From Arthrobacter sp. CJ23 (GTDB lineage Bacteria > Actinomycetota > Actinomycetes > Actinomycetales > Micrococcaceae): 64,000 bases of DNA. The stretch's first letter is position 1. Each line of letters begins with the position of its first letter. Positions 49,607-57,625 of this stretch are shown here, in pieces. The stretch spans positions 3,658,001 through 3,722,000 of the forward strand of contig NZ_CP102950.1 in the NCBI RefSeq assembly GCF_024741795.1, read 5' to 3'. Position numbers and translations under genes: made by a program. The notes below the pieces were generated by a model. It worked only from the letters and a program-made list of their open reading frames with translations. It had not been told where the DNA came from and searched no databases.

Positions 49607-51949
49607 GTGGCCGCACGCGACTCGCTGATCTCCCTCCTGGGCCGTACCCCGGACCCTGAGCAGCTCCGTCATGTCCGCACCATCCCCGCCCGGGAGGCCG
49701 TCCACGAGCCATGGCCGGCCTGGGCCCACCCGGACGTCATCGCCGCCTACGGCACCCTCGGAATCCACGAACCGTACCGGCACCAGACCGAGGCCGCGGA
49801 ACTGGCCCACTCCGGACAGCACGTGGTGATCGCCACCGGGACAGCGTCCGGCAAGTCCCTCGCCTACCAGCTCCCGGCCTTGGATGCGATCCACCGTTCC
49901 GAACTGCGCGTGCTGTCCGAGCCTGGAAAGTTCCACGACGACGGCGCCGTAACCCTGTACCTGTCCCCCACCAAGGCCTTGGCCGCCGACCAGCTGGCCG
50001 CCATCCGCGCCCTGAAGCTGCCCACGGTCCGTGCCGAAACCTACGACGGGGACACCGACCCTTCGTCCCGGCGCTGGATCAGGGACCACGCCAACTTCAT
50101 CCTGGCCAACCCCGACATGCTGCACTTCGGGATCCTGCCCAACCACACCTGGTGGGCGCGGTTCTTCCGACGCCTGCGCTATGTGGTCGTGGACGAAGCA
50201 CACAGCTACCGGGGCGTGTTCGGTTCACATGTGGCCAATCTGATGCGCCGGCTCCGGCGGATCTGCGCCTACTACGGGGCGGGGACCTCCTTCCCGGAAC
50301 CGGTGTTCATCGCTGCGTCGGCAACAGCATCCGACCCCGCCACGTCCTTCGGCCGGCTCATCGGCGCCCCGGTCAGGGAAGTCTCGGAGGACTGCTCGCC
50401 GCATGGTTCCACCACGGTGGCGTTCTGGGAACCGGCCTTGACCGAGCTCAAGGGCGAAAACGGTGCCAAGAACCGCCGGACGGCCGTTGCCGAAACCGCG
50501 GACATCCTGGCCAATCTTGTCTCCTCGCGGGTCCGCACCATCGCCTTCATCAAGTCGCGGCGCGGTGCCGAGACCATTTCGTCCATCGCCAAGAGACTGC
50601 TGGACGAGGTCGACCCGAGCCTGCCCGGGCGGGTGGCGGCCTACCGCTCCGGTTACCTGCCCGAGGAGCGCCGCGCCCTGGAGCGGGCCCTGCGGTCCGG
50701 TGAGCTGCTGGGCGTTTCCAGCACCTCGGCGTTGGAACTGGGCATCGACATCTCCGGCCTCGACGCCGTGCTCGTGGCCGGATGGCCGGGAACCCGGGCG
50801 TCCCTCTTCCAGCAGATCGGCCGGGCCGGCCGGGCCGGGCAGGATGCCATCGCGGCCTTCGTGGCCAGCGACGACCCCCTGGACACGTACCTGGTGAACC
50901 ATCCGGAAGCGATCTTCGATGTCTCCGTGGAAGCGACCGTGTTCGATCCCGGCAACCCGTATGTGCTGGGACCCCACCTGTGCGCGGCGGCGGCCGAAGT
51001 GCCGATCGGGCCGGCCGAACTGGAGCTGTTCGGTCCCTCCGCCGAGGGCCTGCTGGGGCAGCTCGTGACCCAGGGGTACCTGCGGAAGAGGCCCGCAGGC
51101 TGGTTCTGGACGCATCCGGAAAGCGCCGCGGCCATGGTGAACCTGCGGGCCGACGGCGGCGGTCCGGTGAGCATCGTGGACTCCGAAACCGGGTCCCTGC
51201 TGGGGACCATGGATTCGCCCCAGACCCACTACCAGGCGCACACCGGGGCCGTGTACGTACACCAGGGCGAGAGCTACATCGTGGAGGACCTGAATGAAGG
51301 CGACCACTGCGTGATGGTCCGCCGGGCCAATCCCGATTTCTACACGACGGCCCGGGACGTAACCCAGATCGAGGTGCTGAAAACTCTCCGGACGGTGGAA
51401 TGGGGGGACGTCGCGGTTCACTTCGGTGAGGTGAAAGTGACAACACAGGTGGTTTCCTTCCAGCGCAAGGCCTTGGTATCGAACGAGATCTTGGGCGAGG
51501 AGCCCCTGGAGCTCGGGGCCCGGGACCTCTTCACCAAGGCAGTTTGGTTCGTGGTGCACAACCGCTCCCTGACGGGGGCTGGACTGGTCGAGGCACAGTT
51601 CCCCGGCGCCCTGCATGCCGCGGAACACGCCGCAATCGGGCTGCTCCCCCTGGTCGCCTCGAGCGACCGCTGGGACATCGGCGGGGTCTCCACGGCCATC
51701 CACGCCGACACCGGGGTACCGACGATCTTCGTGTACGACGGCCACCCGGGCGGCGCCGGCTTCGCCGAACGGGGCTTCGAGAAGGCCAAGGTGTGGCTCA
51801 CGGCCACCCGCGACGCCATCCGCTCCTGCGAGTGCGACAACGGCTGCCCCTCCTGCGTGCAGTCACCCAAGTGCGGAAACAAGAACAACCCACTGGACAA
51901 GGCAGCCGCCATCACGCTGATCGACGTTTTCCTCAAGGACGCCGTGTAA
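49607..51949 (+). CDS. DEAD/DEAH-box helicase with DUF1998 (MrfA-like)
   Basis: A 780-residue superfamily 2 DNA helicase. Walker A is GTASGKS near residue 83, the DEAH box VVDEAHSYRGVF near 195, and motif VI QQIGRAGRAGQDA near 403. The C-terminal DUF1998 region has the four-cysteine zinc cluster CECDNGCPSCVQSPKCG near 755. It matches MrfA of Bacillus subtilis, which repairs mitomycin C lesions, and the actinobacterial form next to topA and the Tad locus (Rv3649, from memory). GTG 49607 has CAGAAT six bases upstream. Confidence 0.9.
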   Translation: MAARDSLISLLGRTPDPEQLRHVRTIPAREAVHEPWPAWAHPDVIAAYGTLGIHEPYRHQTEAAELAHSGQHVVIATGTASGKSLAYQLPALDAIHRSELRVLSEPGKFHDDGAVTLYLSPTKALAADQLAAIRALKLPTVRAETYDGDTDPSSRRWIRDHANFILANPDMLHFGILPNHTWWARFFRRLRYVVVDEAHSYRGVFGSHVANLMRRLRRICAYYGAGTSFPEPVFIAASATASDPATSFGRLIGAPVREVSEDCSPHGSTTVAFWEPALTELKGENGAKNRRTAVAETADILANLVSSRVRTIAFIKSRRGAETISSIAKRLLDEVDPSLPGRVAAYRSGYLPEERRALERALRSGELLGVSSTSALELGIDISGLDAVLVAGWPGTRASLFQQIGRAGRAGQDAIAAFVASDDPLDTYLVNHPEAIFDVSVEATVFDPGNPYVLGPHLCAAAAEVPIGPAELELFGPSAEGLLGQLVTQGYLRKRPAGWFWTHPESAAAMVNLRADGGGPVSIVDSETGSLLGTMDSPQTHYQAHTGAVYVHQGESYIVEDLNEGDHCVMVRRANPDFYTTARDVTQIEVLKTLRTVEWGDVAVHFGEVKVTTQVVSFQRKALVSNEILGEEPLELGARDLFTKAVWFVVHNRSLTGAGLVEAQFPGALHAAEHAAIGLLPLVASSDRWDIGGVSTAIHADTGVPTIFVYDGHPGGAGFAERGFEKAKVWLTATRDAIRSCECDNGCPSCVQSPKCGNKNNPLDKAAAITLIDVFLKDAV

Positions 51950-51990
51950 GCAACACAGTAGGCTCGCGCGCCGGGCGGCAGTGGTGTTTG

Positions 51991-52407
51991 TTAGGGCGGC
52001 GGTCCCGCCCTGGCCCGGCCCGTGGCCACCCCGAAGGGTGAATGCTGCGCCATCTGCGTCCGGACTTCGACGATCTCGCCGCCGACCACGGTGCAGGAGA
52101 GCAACGCGGCACTGTGGCGGTTGGCCACAGTGGCCGCGATGGAGCAGGGATCGCCCCGAGTGATCCCCCGCGCGGCATCAGCCCCAGCCAGGGCAGCCAG
52201 ATCCGCCGCCGAGGCCGCCCTTGAAGCCATCACCCCGGCTTGGGCAAGCAGCAGCACACCGGCCGTCATAAGCATGACCACAATTCCCAGAGCGGCGGCC
52301 AGGATGGTTCCCGAACCGCGTTCCGCCTGGCCGGCATCCAGGCGCCCGGGACAGGGGCCGGAGTCCTGGTCCGGGCCCGGGCTCTGGCCACGCGCGCCGC
52401 GATTCAT
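51991..52407 (-). CDS. Tad locus pseudopilin/TadG-like helicase-linked secreted protein
   Basis: A 138-residue protein. A short charged N-terminus is followed by one hydrophobic helix (GSGTILAAALGIVVMLMTAGVLLLAQAGV, about 31-58) and SRAASAADLAALAGADAARG, the signature of Rv3654c-type and TadE/G-like Flp proteins. The remaining segment is extracytoplasmic with two cysteines. It is the last gene of the Tad operon. ATG 52407 overlaps the preceding stop by four bases. Confidence 0.85.
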   Translation of the reverse strand: MNRGARGQSPGPDQDSGPCPGRLDAGQAERGSGTILAAALGIVVMLMTAGVLLLAQAGVMASRAASAADLAALAGADAARGITRGDPCSIAATVANRHSAALLSCTVVGGEIVEVRTQMAQHSPFGVATGRARAGPPP

Positions 52408-52934
52408 GCGGCCACTCCTTGCCAGCCCCAGGTCCGGTCCAGTGCCTTGAGTTCATCGGCACCGGCCTCCCTCAGGACCGGAAACGGAACGCTCCGACCC
52501 AGGGGATACACCTGCGCGGCCGAGGCTTCCGGGGTCTCCCCGCGGGCCGATGCGGACGCCGAGAGCGTCCACGGGATGACGGAGCCGAGGGGCCCGGGAA
52601 CCCTCGCCGACGCGGTGACGGTCACCCACTCGCCGTCGGCCGCAACCACCGCCGTGGCGCCCTGTCCGGCAAGGCGCCGGACGACGTCGTCGATGATTCC
52701 GGTGCTCTCGCCGCGCGCCAGGGCGCGCGCGCCCGCCCGCGCAGCTTCTTCCAAACGGAACTGCATGACGCCTGCTGCGGAACCGGCCAGGAGGAAGGCG
52801 AGCAGAAGCAGGACCGCGGGCAGGGCCACGGCGAACTCGGCGGTGACGGCGCCCCGGTCCTTCCCCGGACCAGGGTGCCTGGCCGCGGCGGCGGGCCTGG
52901 GCCGGGCCGCACGCCTGCCGTTCGGCGCGGTCAT
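52404..52934 (-). CDS. TadE-family pseudopilin
   Basis: A 176-residue protein with a basic N-terminus and a pilin-like hydrophobic helix GAVTAEFAVALPAVLLLLAFLLAGSAAG near residue 28, containing the conserved Glu five residues into the mature part. QFRLEEAARAGARALARGE follows, as in TadE pseudopilins. The rest is a beta-rich extracytoplasmic domain. It overlaps its neighbours by four bases at both ends (ATGA), so translation is coupled. Confidence 0.85.
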   Translation of the reverse strand: MTAPNGRRAARPRPAAAARHPGPGKDRGAVTAEFAVALPAVLLLLAFLLAGSAAGVMQFRLEEAARAGARALARGESTGIIDDVVRRLAGQGATAVVAADGEWVTVTASARVPGPLGSVIPWTLSASASARGETPEASAAQVYPLGRSVPFPVLREAGADELKALDRTWGWQGVAA

Positions 52935-53326
52935 GGCAACGAGAGGGCCGTGCGGATAAGGTTCAGCAGGAATCCGCGGACTTCGTCGCTGCGCAGAATG
53001 ACCACCAGCAGGCCGGCAAAACCGACGGCTGCCAGCGTGGCAATTGCATATTCGGCCGTGGCCATTCCCAGCTCGGATCCGGTGAGCCGTGCGCGGCTGC
53101 GGACAGTGCGGCCTGCGCCCTGTCCGCCAGGCTGCTCGACTGCCTGGGCCGGGGATGAGCCGGGTCGGAGTTCAAGGATCGCGGCCAGCCCCGGCGAGGA
53201 GGCCGTCCTTGGTGCGATGGCGGACCTCGCCGGAATTCCGAGTCCGGACGGCGCCGTGTGCTGCCTTTCGCCCTGGGCAGGCAGCGTGGCTGAAGGGACG
53301 GACAGGGCCTTGGCTGTGGATTGCAT
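52931..53326 (-). CDS. Flp pilin-like protein, DUF4244
   Basis: A 131-residue protein. A long, poorly ordered N-terminal leader (about 85 residues) precedes ELGMATAEYAIATLAAVGFAGLLVVIL near residue 91, the Flp/DUF4244 pilin hydrophobic core with the conserved Glu-Tyr. The final stretch is VRGFLLNLIRTALSLP. It is the probable major pilin subunit of the Tad system. ATG 53326 with AAAGGA upstream is used. The frame from 53494 covers a promoter zone and was discarded. Confidence 0.87.
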   Translation of the reverse strand: MQSTAKALSVPSATLPAQGERQHTAPSGLGIPARSAIAPRTASSPGLAAILELRPGSSPAQAVEQPGGQGAGRTVRSRARLTGSELGMATAEYAIATLAAVGFAGLLVVILRSDEVRGFLLNLIRTALSLP

Positions 53327-53471
53327 GATGTTCCTTTCGTTGGGTGCCGGCGCTACTGCCGGTACTTCTTTGACTCTTCCTCGGCGAAGCCGTGCAGCTG
53401 AAGCCACGGATTCGCCTAAGTGGAAAACTGACAGGGCCGGAGCATGTGGAGGGGAACTCGCCGCGGCCGGC

Positions 53472-54092
53472 TCAGCCGCCCGGCAGCATGGCAATGAGGA
53501 CCGGAACCACGCCGAGGCACAGGAAGGCCGGGAGGGAGCACAGGCCTAGGGGGATGACGAGCTTCACGCCCAGGGCAGCTGCCCGCTTCTCCGCGGACCT
53601 GAACTGTTCCCGCCGGTCCCGGGCTGCCTGCGCGTAGAGGATGGCCGCCGAAGGGGCACCGGTGAGGGCCGCGAAAGCGAGGGCGTCCTTCAGGCGCAGG
53701 ACCTCGGCGGTCTGCGCGGCGGAGCTGCGCCACGCCGTTTCCCAGTCGGCGCCGATGGCCAGGGCGCCAACGACCGGGTGAAGGGACCGGCCGAGTGGCG
53801 GCGCAGCACACGCCGCGATCAACTCCAGGGCCCTCCCGATCCCCGCCCCGGCGTCGAGCATCGCCGCGATGAGTTCAAGCATCATCGCGGTGTCGCGCAG
53901 GCCGTCCCGATGGCCTCCGCGCGCGCCCTGGGATCCGGCAGATTCCGTGCCGCCGGCCGGGGGCGCAGCGGCCGGCCGGCCCATTGATTCCATGACCAGG
54001 CGGCCACGGCTCCCGCCCGGGCCGGTGAGGGCCAGCACGGCTGCAACAGCCAGCAGGAGGGCCACGGCAAGCGCGGGAGCGGCTCCGGTCAT
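53472..54092 (-). CDS. Type II secretion F-family protein (TadC-like)
   Basis: A 206-residue inner-membrane protein with a GspF-type domain (about 65-170: LELIAAMLDAGAGIGRALELIAAC and WRSSAAQTAEVLRLKDALAFAALTG). Hydrophobic helices lie at the start and end (LVIPLGLCSLPAFLCLGVVPVLIAML). It forms the pilus platform with the next protein upstream. ATG 54092 shares one base with the preceding stop (TGATG). Confidence 0.87.
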   Translation of the reverse strand: MTGAAPALAVALLLAVAAVLALTGPGGSRGRLVMESMGRPAAAPPAGGTESAGSQGARGGHRDGLRDTAMMLELIAAMLDAGAGIGRALELIAACAAPPLGRSLHPVVGALAIGADWETAWRSSAAQTAEVLRLKDALAFAALTGAPSAAILYAQAARDRREQFRSAEKRAAALGVKLVIPLGLCSLPAFLCLGVVPVLIAMLPGG

Positions 54093-54925
54093 CACGGTCC
54101 GCCCGCCGCGGAGCTGACCAGCCGCGTGGACCATACCCTTCCGGCCACGGTAAGGACCACGCCCGCCACGAGTGCGGCGACGCCCACGGCGTTGCCGAGC
54201 AGGATACCCAGCGGATCCACTCCGAGGACCATGCCCAGTCCAAGGCCCAGGACAGGCAGCCAGCTCAGCAGCCGCACGGTGGCTTTGGGTCCGGCGAGCG
54301 CTGTTTGCCGGGCAGCATCGGCGTCGTCCTCGGCTTCAAGTTGTGCGCAGAACCGCGTGAGGATGTCCGCCAGCGGGCAGCCGCTGGTTTCGGCAACATC
54401 GAGGCAGGCCGCGAGCTCGCCCCAGATCCGCCGCTCGGCCCTGCTTTGCTGTGCCGTGGAGCCGCCGCGCTGCGCGAAGGCAGGATCCAATGACCCCCGG
54501 ATGGCGTCCGCTGTTGAGGCTCCGAGGGCCGAGGCCGCTCTCGCTGCGGCGAGGACGTCCAAGGATGCCTGCGACAGGCGGGCGGATGCGGCCGTCACCG
54601 AGGGCCGGCCGCGGGTCCCGCCCGCTGGCACTCCAAGGGAACCATCACCGCTGGCCGTACGCTCCTCTCCTGCGTGGACGATCCATAGTTCCGCCCACAG
54701 CTTTGACGGCGACCGTCCGCCACGCAGAAGGGCAGCGAGCTGCTGGACGAGGACCATCAGGGGCAGCGTCTCCTGCCGTCCCCGTGTCCCTCGCGCCCAC
54801 GGTGTCCTGCCACCGTGGGCGGCAACACCACGGAGGGCACGCCGCACCCGCAGGGCCCGGCCACGGCGATGGCCCACAACAAGCCAGGCTGTGGCCGCCA
54901 GCACCAAGACCAGAAGGACCGTCAT
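54092..54925 (-). CDS. Type II secretion F-family protein (TadB-like)
   Basis: A 277-residue protein with an N-terminal membrane helix, a GspF domain (about 105-215: LDVLAAARAASALGASTADAI, LAACLDVAETSGCPLADILTRF) and two closing helices (LLSWLPVLGLGLGMVLGV, AVGVAALVAGVVLTVAG). It is the second platform subunit of the Tad machine. Its start overlaps the end of the ATPase gene by four bases. Confidence 0.88.
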   Translation of the reverse strand: MTVLLVLVLAATAWLVVGHRRGRALRVRRALRGVAAHGGRTPWARGTRGRQETLPLMVLVQQLAALLRGGRSPSKLWAELWIVHAGEERTASGDGSLGVPAGGTRGRPSVTAASARLSQASLDVLAAARAASALGASTADAIRGSLDPAFAQRGGSTAQQSRAERRIWGELAACLDVAETSGCPLADILTRFCAQLEAEDDADAARQTALAGPKATVRLLSWLPVLGLGLGMVLGVDPLGILLGNAVGVAALVAGVVLTVAGRVWSTRLVSSAAGGP

Positions 54926-56247
54926 GCGGTCTCACCGGCCCCGGCCTTGGCCCCCGGGGCAGCCGGAGCAAACCCGCCGGCAGGTTCCGGCCCTTCCAGC
55001 CCTGGCATCCCGGCCAGCCCCTCCGGCTGTTCCAACCCCTCCGGATCCAGCTCCAGCTTTGCTGCGAGCCTCCCCCACGCAGGGCCTGCCTGCACCCGGC
55101 CCCCGCGCAGTTCCAGGGCCGGAACCACGGCCTGGCCCGCGGCATCGTCGGTCAGGAGTCCGATGGAGGCCACGGCACGGCCGCGGGCCGTCCGTTCCAC
55201 GTGGATCACGGCGTCGAGGGCACTGGAGACCTGCAGCCGCACGGCGTCCTGGCTCAGACCGGCGAGGGCACCGAGTGCCACGAGGCGGGCCGGCACGGCC
55301 TCGGCCGTGTTGGCATGGATCGTCCCGCCTCCGCCGGTGTGGCCGGTGTTGAGGGCCGTCAGCAGCTCGCGGACTTCCGCGCCCCGGCATTCGCCCACGA
55401 TCAAACGGTCCGGGCGCATCCTCAAGGCCTGCCGGACCAGCTCGCCAAGATCCAGCGCACCGCCGCCTTCGAGGTTCCCGTGCCGTGATTCCAGGGACAC
55501 CACATGGGGGTGGACGGGGTTCAGCTCCGCGGCGTCCTCGATCAGGACCAGCCGTTCCTCCGGCCTGCTCAGGCCAAGCATGGTGGACAGCAGGGTGGTC
55601 TTTCCTGATCCTGTGGCACCGCTGATCAGGAAGCTCAGCCTTCGCTGCATGACCGCACGCAGGACTCGCTCCACGAGCGGACCGAACATGCCGCCGGCCC
55701 GCAGCTCCGCCAGGGTGAACACCTCTTCGCGGCGAATGCGGATGGACAGCAGGGTGCCGGCGGTGGAGATCGGCGGCAGCACGGCATGGACCCGGTAGCC
55801 GCCGTCGAGCCTGACATCCACGCAGGGCGAGCCGTCGTCCAGGCGGCGGCCACCGGCCGCAACCAGCCGCGCTGCCAAGGCCCTGATCTGGGCCTCGCTC
55901 TCAAAGTGGACCGCGGACTGCTCCAGTCCGTGCCCCCGGTCCAGCCACACGGACTGCGTTCCGTTGACGAAGATGTCCGTCACTGCCGGATCCCGTGCCA
56001 GTTGCTGCAAGGGCCCGAGCCCGTTGAGTTCGGCGCTGATGGACTCGACGGCGGCGAGCGCCCCCGCGGTGCCGAGCAGGCGGCCGCTGGCATGGACGGC
56101 CGCGGCCACCCGGGTGGGAGTGACGGGCCCTGTTCCTGCCATGACGGATTCGCGGACAGTTTCCAGCAGGACCGAGTCCAGGCGCTGGCCCTGGCGGCGC
56201 CGTGGCCCGGAACCGGGCAGGCCCGCGCCCACCCCCAGCCCGTTCAT
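54922..56247 (-). CDS. TadA-family secretion ATPase
   Basis: A 441-residue type II/IV secretion ATPase. An N-terminal domain (VTDIFVNGTQSVWLDRGHGLEQ near residue 87) precedes Walker A ISGATGSGKTTLLSTML near 211, the Asp box LIEDAAELNP near 240, and the His box GTIHANTAEAVPARL near 303. It powers assembly of the Flp pilus. It overlaps both neighbours, confirming one operon. The start is ATG 56247. Confidence 0.92.
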   Translation of the reverse strand: MNGLGVGAGLPGSGPRRRQGQRLDSVLLETVRESVMAGTGPVTPTRVAAAVHASGRLLGTAGALAAVESISAELNGLGPLQQLARDPAVTDIFVNGTQSVWLDRGHGLEQSAVHFESEAQIRALAARLVAAGGRRLDDGSPCVDVRLDGGYRVHAVLPPISTAGTLLSIRIRREEVFTLAELRAGGMFGPLVERVLRAVMQRRLSFLISGATGSGKTTLLSTMLGLSRPEERLVLIEDAAELNPVHPHVVSLESRHGNLEGGGALDLGELVRQALRMRPDRLIVGECRGAEVRELLTALNTGHTGGGGTIHANTAEAVPARLVALGALAGLSQDAVRLQVSSALDAVIHVERTARGRAVASIGLLTDDAAGQAVVPALELRGGRVQAGPAWGRLAAKLELDPEGLEQPEGLAGMPGLEGPEPAGGFAPAAPGAKAGAGETA

Positions 56248-57407
56248 GGCGCGTCCCCGTCGAGCAGTTCGAGGACACCGGCGGCGAAGCGCCGGACCGG
56301 CTTGCGGCGGCCCAGCTCCAGCAGGCGGCCCAGCTCGGCGGCGGTGCCCGTGCCCCGGATGTCGGGAAGGACGCCGTGCAGCGGCATCCCCAGGGATTCG
56401 GCGATGAGCGCTGCGTCCATTCCGGCGCCGGTGTTGCCCCGGATGACGAGCCCGGTGTCCACGGGAGGCAGCTCATTCAGCAGCCGTGCGGCGGCCACGG
56501 CCGACTTCAGCTGGGCCGTGGCCAGCAGCAGGATCCTGTCGCAGTCCCAGGCGAACGTCCGCAGCGAGTCGGTGCCTCGGCCGATGTCGACGATGACCAC
56601 TTCAAAGCCGCGGCGGGCGGCGTCCATGACCGCAGCCACGGACGCGGAGTCCACGGCGGGTGGCCGTTCCCTGGTTCCGGGCCAGGAGAGGAAGGAGAAG
56701 CCGCCGGCAACGGGTAGGGAGTCGGACAGCTGGACGGCGTCGATGCTGCCCCGGGCTTCGGCGAGGTCGGGCCAGCGCAGCCCGGGGGTGTCCTCCGCGG
56801 CGAGGGTGAGCTCAAGGCCGCCACCCCAGGGATCGCCGTCGATGAGCAGGGTCCGGGCGCCATGTCCGGCCGCTGCCTGGGCCAGCCAGGCTGCCGCTGT
56901 GCTTGCCCCGGCACCGCCGCTGCCGCCGGTCAGCCCGAGCACATGCCCTCCCGCTTCCGGGGACCGGGCGGCGCTGAGATGCTCCGCTAGCCATGCCGCG
57001 GCGTCCGGCAGAAGCGCCACACGCTCGGCACCCAGCACGGCCGCGAGCTGCCAGATGTTTGCGTCATCGCCGCTCACGCCGAGCAGGACGGCAGGGGCAC
57101 GCCGGCGCGGAGGGAGTTCGCGGACATCGCTGCCGATCAGCACGACGGCAGCGCTGTCCCAGCCTGCGGCGGCCTGGGCGGCGTCCGCAGCGGTCCGCAG
57201 GCTCCCTCCGGCCGCGGCCACGATGCGTTCCATTTCATCGCGGAGGTAGCTGTTGCCCGTGACCAGAAGAATCTCGCCCGACGCCGGAGGCAGCCACGCG
57301 CCCGGGCCGTCCCGGCCGCCGTCGCTGCTTCCACGGATGCCGTCATGGGTGGTGCCGCCGCCCATGGCGCCGCCGGGTTCCCGCTGCTGGAGGTGTCGCC
57401 TTCTCAT
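56244..57407 (-). CDS. Septum-site-determining/TadZ-like protein (Ssd)
   Basis: A 387-residue ParA/MinD-type ATPase. The N-terminal receiver-like domain (EILLVTGNSYLRDEMERIVAAAGG near residue 45) is followed by a Walker A variant GLTGGSGGAGASTAAAWLAQ near 182, LLIDGDPWGGGLEL and VVIVDIGRG. It is the Tad locus anchor or localisation protein, homologous to Rv3660c (Ssd). I chose ATG 57407 because GACATT lies six bases upstream. It is the first gene of the operon. Confidence 0.88.
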   Translation of the reverse strand: MRRRHLQQREPGGAMGGGTTHDGIRGSSDGGRDGPGAWLPPASGEILLVTGNSYLRDEMERIVAAAGGSLRTAADAAQAAAGWDSAAVVLIGSDVRELPPRRRAPAVLLGVSGDDANIWQLAAVLGAERVALLPDAAAWLAEHLSAARSPEAGGHVLGLTGGSGGAGASTAAAWLAQAAAGHGARTLLIDGDPWGGGLELTLAAEDTPGLRWPDLAEARGSIDAVQLSDSLPVAGGFSFLSWPGTRERPPAVDSASVAAVMDAARRGFEVVIVDIGRGTDSLRTFAWDCDRILLLATAQLKSAVAAARLLNELPPVDTGLVIRGNTGAGMDAALIAESLGMPLHGVLPDIRGTGTAAELGRLLELGRRKPVRRFAAGVLELLDGDAP

Positions 57408-57625
57408 GCAGCCAATGTCGCCGACGGCGGCATGCCGGGAACAGCCGGAAACCCGCCTATGTGGACAACACGCCGCGAACCCGGCTGTGGAGGACGTGTC
57501 CGCCCCCGGCCAAGCACCAGCACAAGCACCAGCGCCCGCCCGGCCCAACCCAACAGAACAGAACAGGACAGCAGCTGTCCGCAATGCGCGCGCCGGCCGA
57601 GAGAGAGGCAAGGCATGATTGAGGC

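Noticed and set aside
50225..51745. 506-codon minus-strand frame over the MrfA-like helicase
   Set aside because: Shadow of a helicase with complete motifs.
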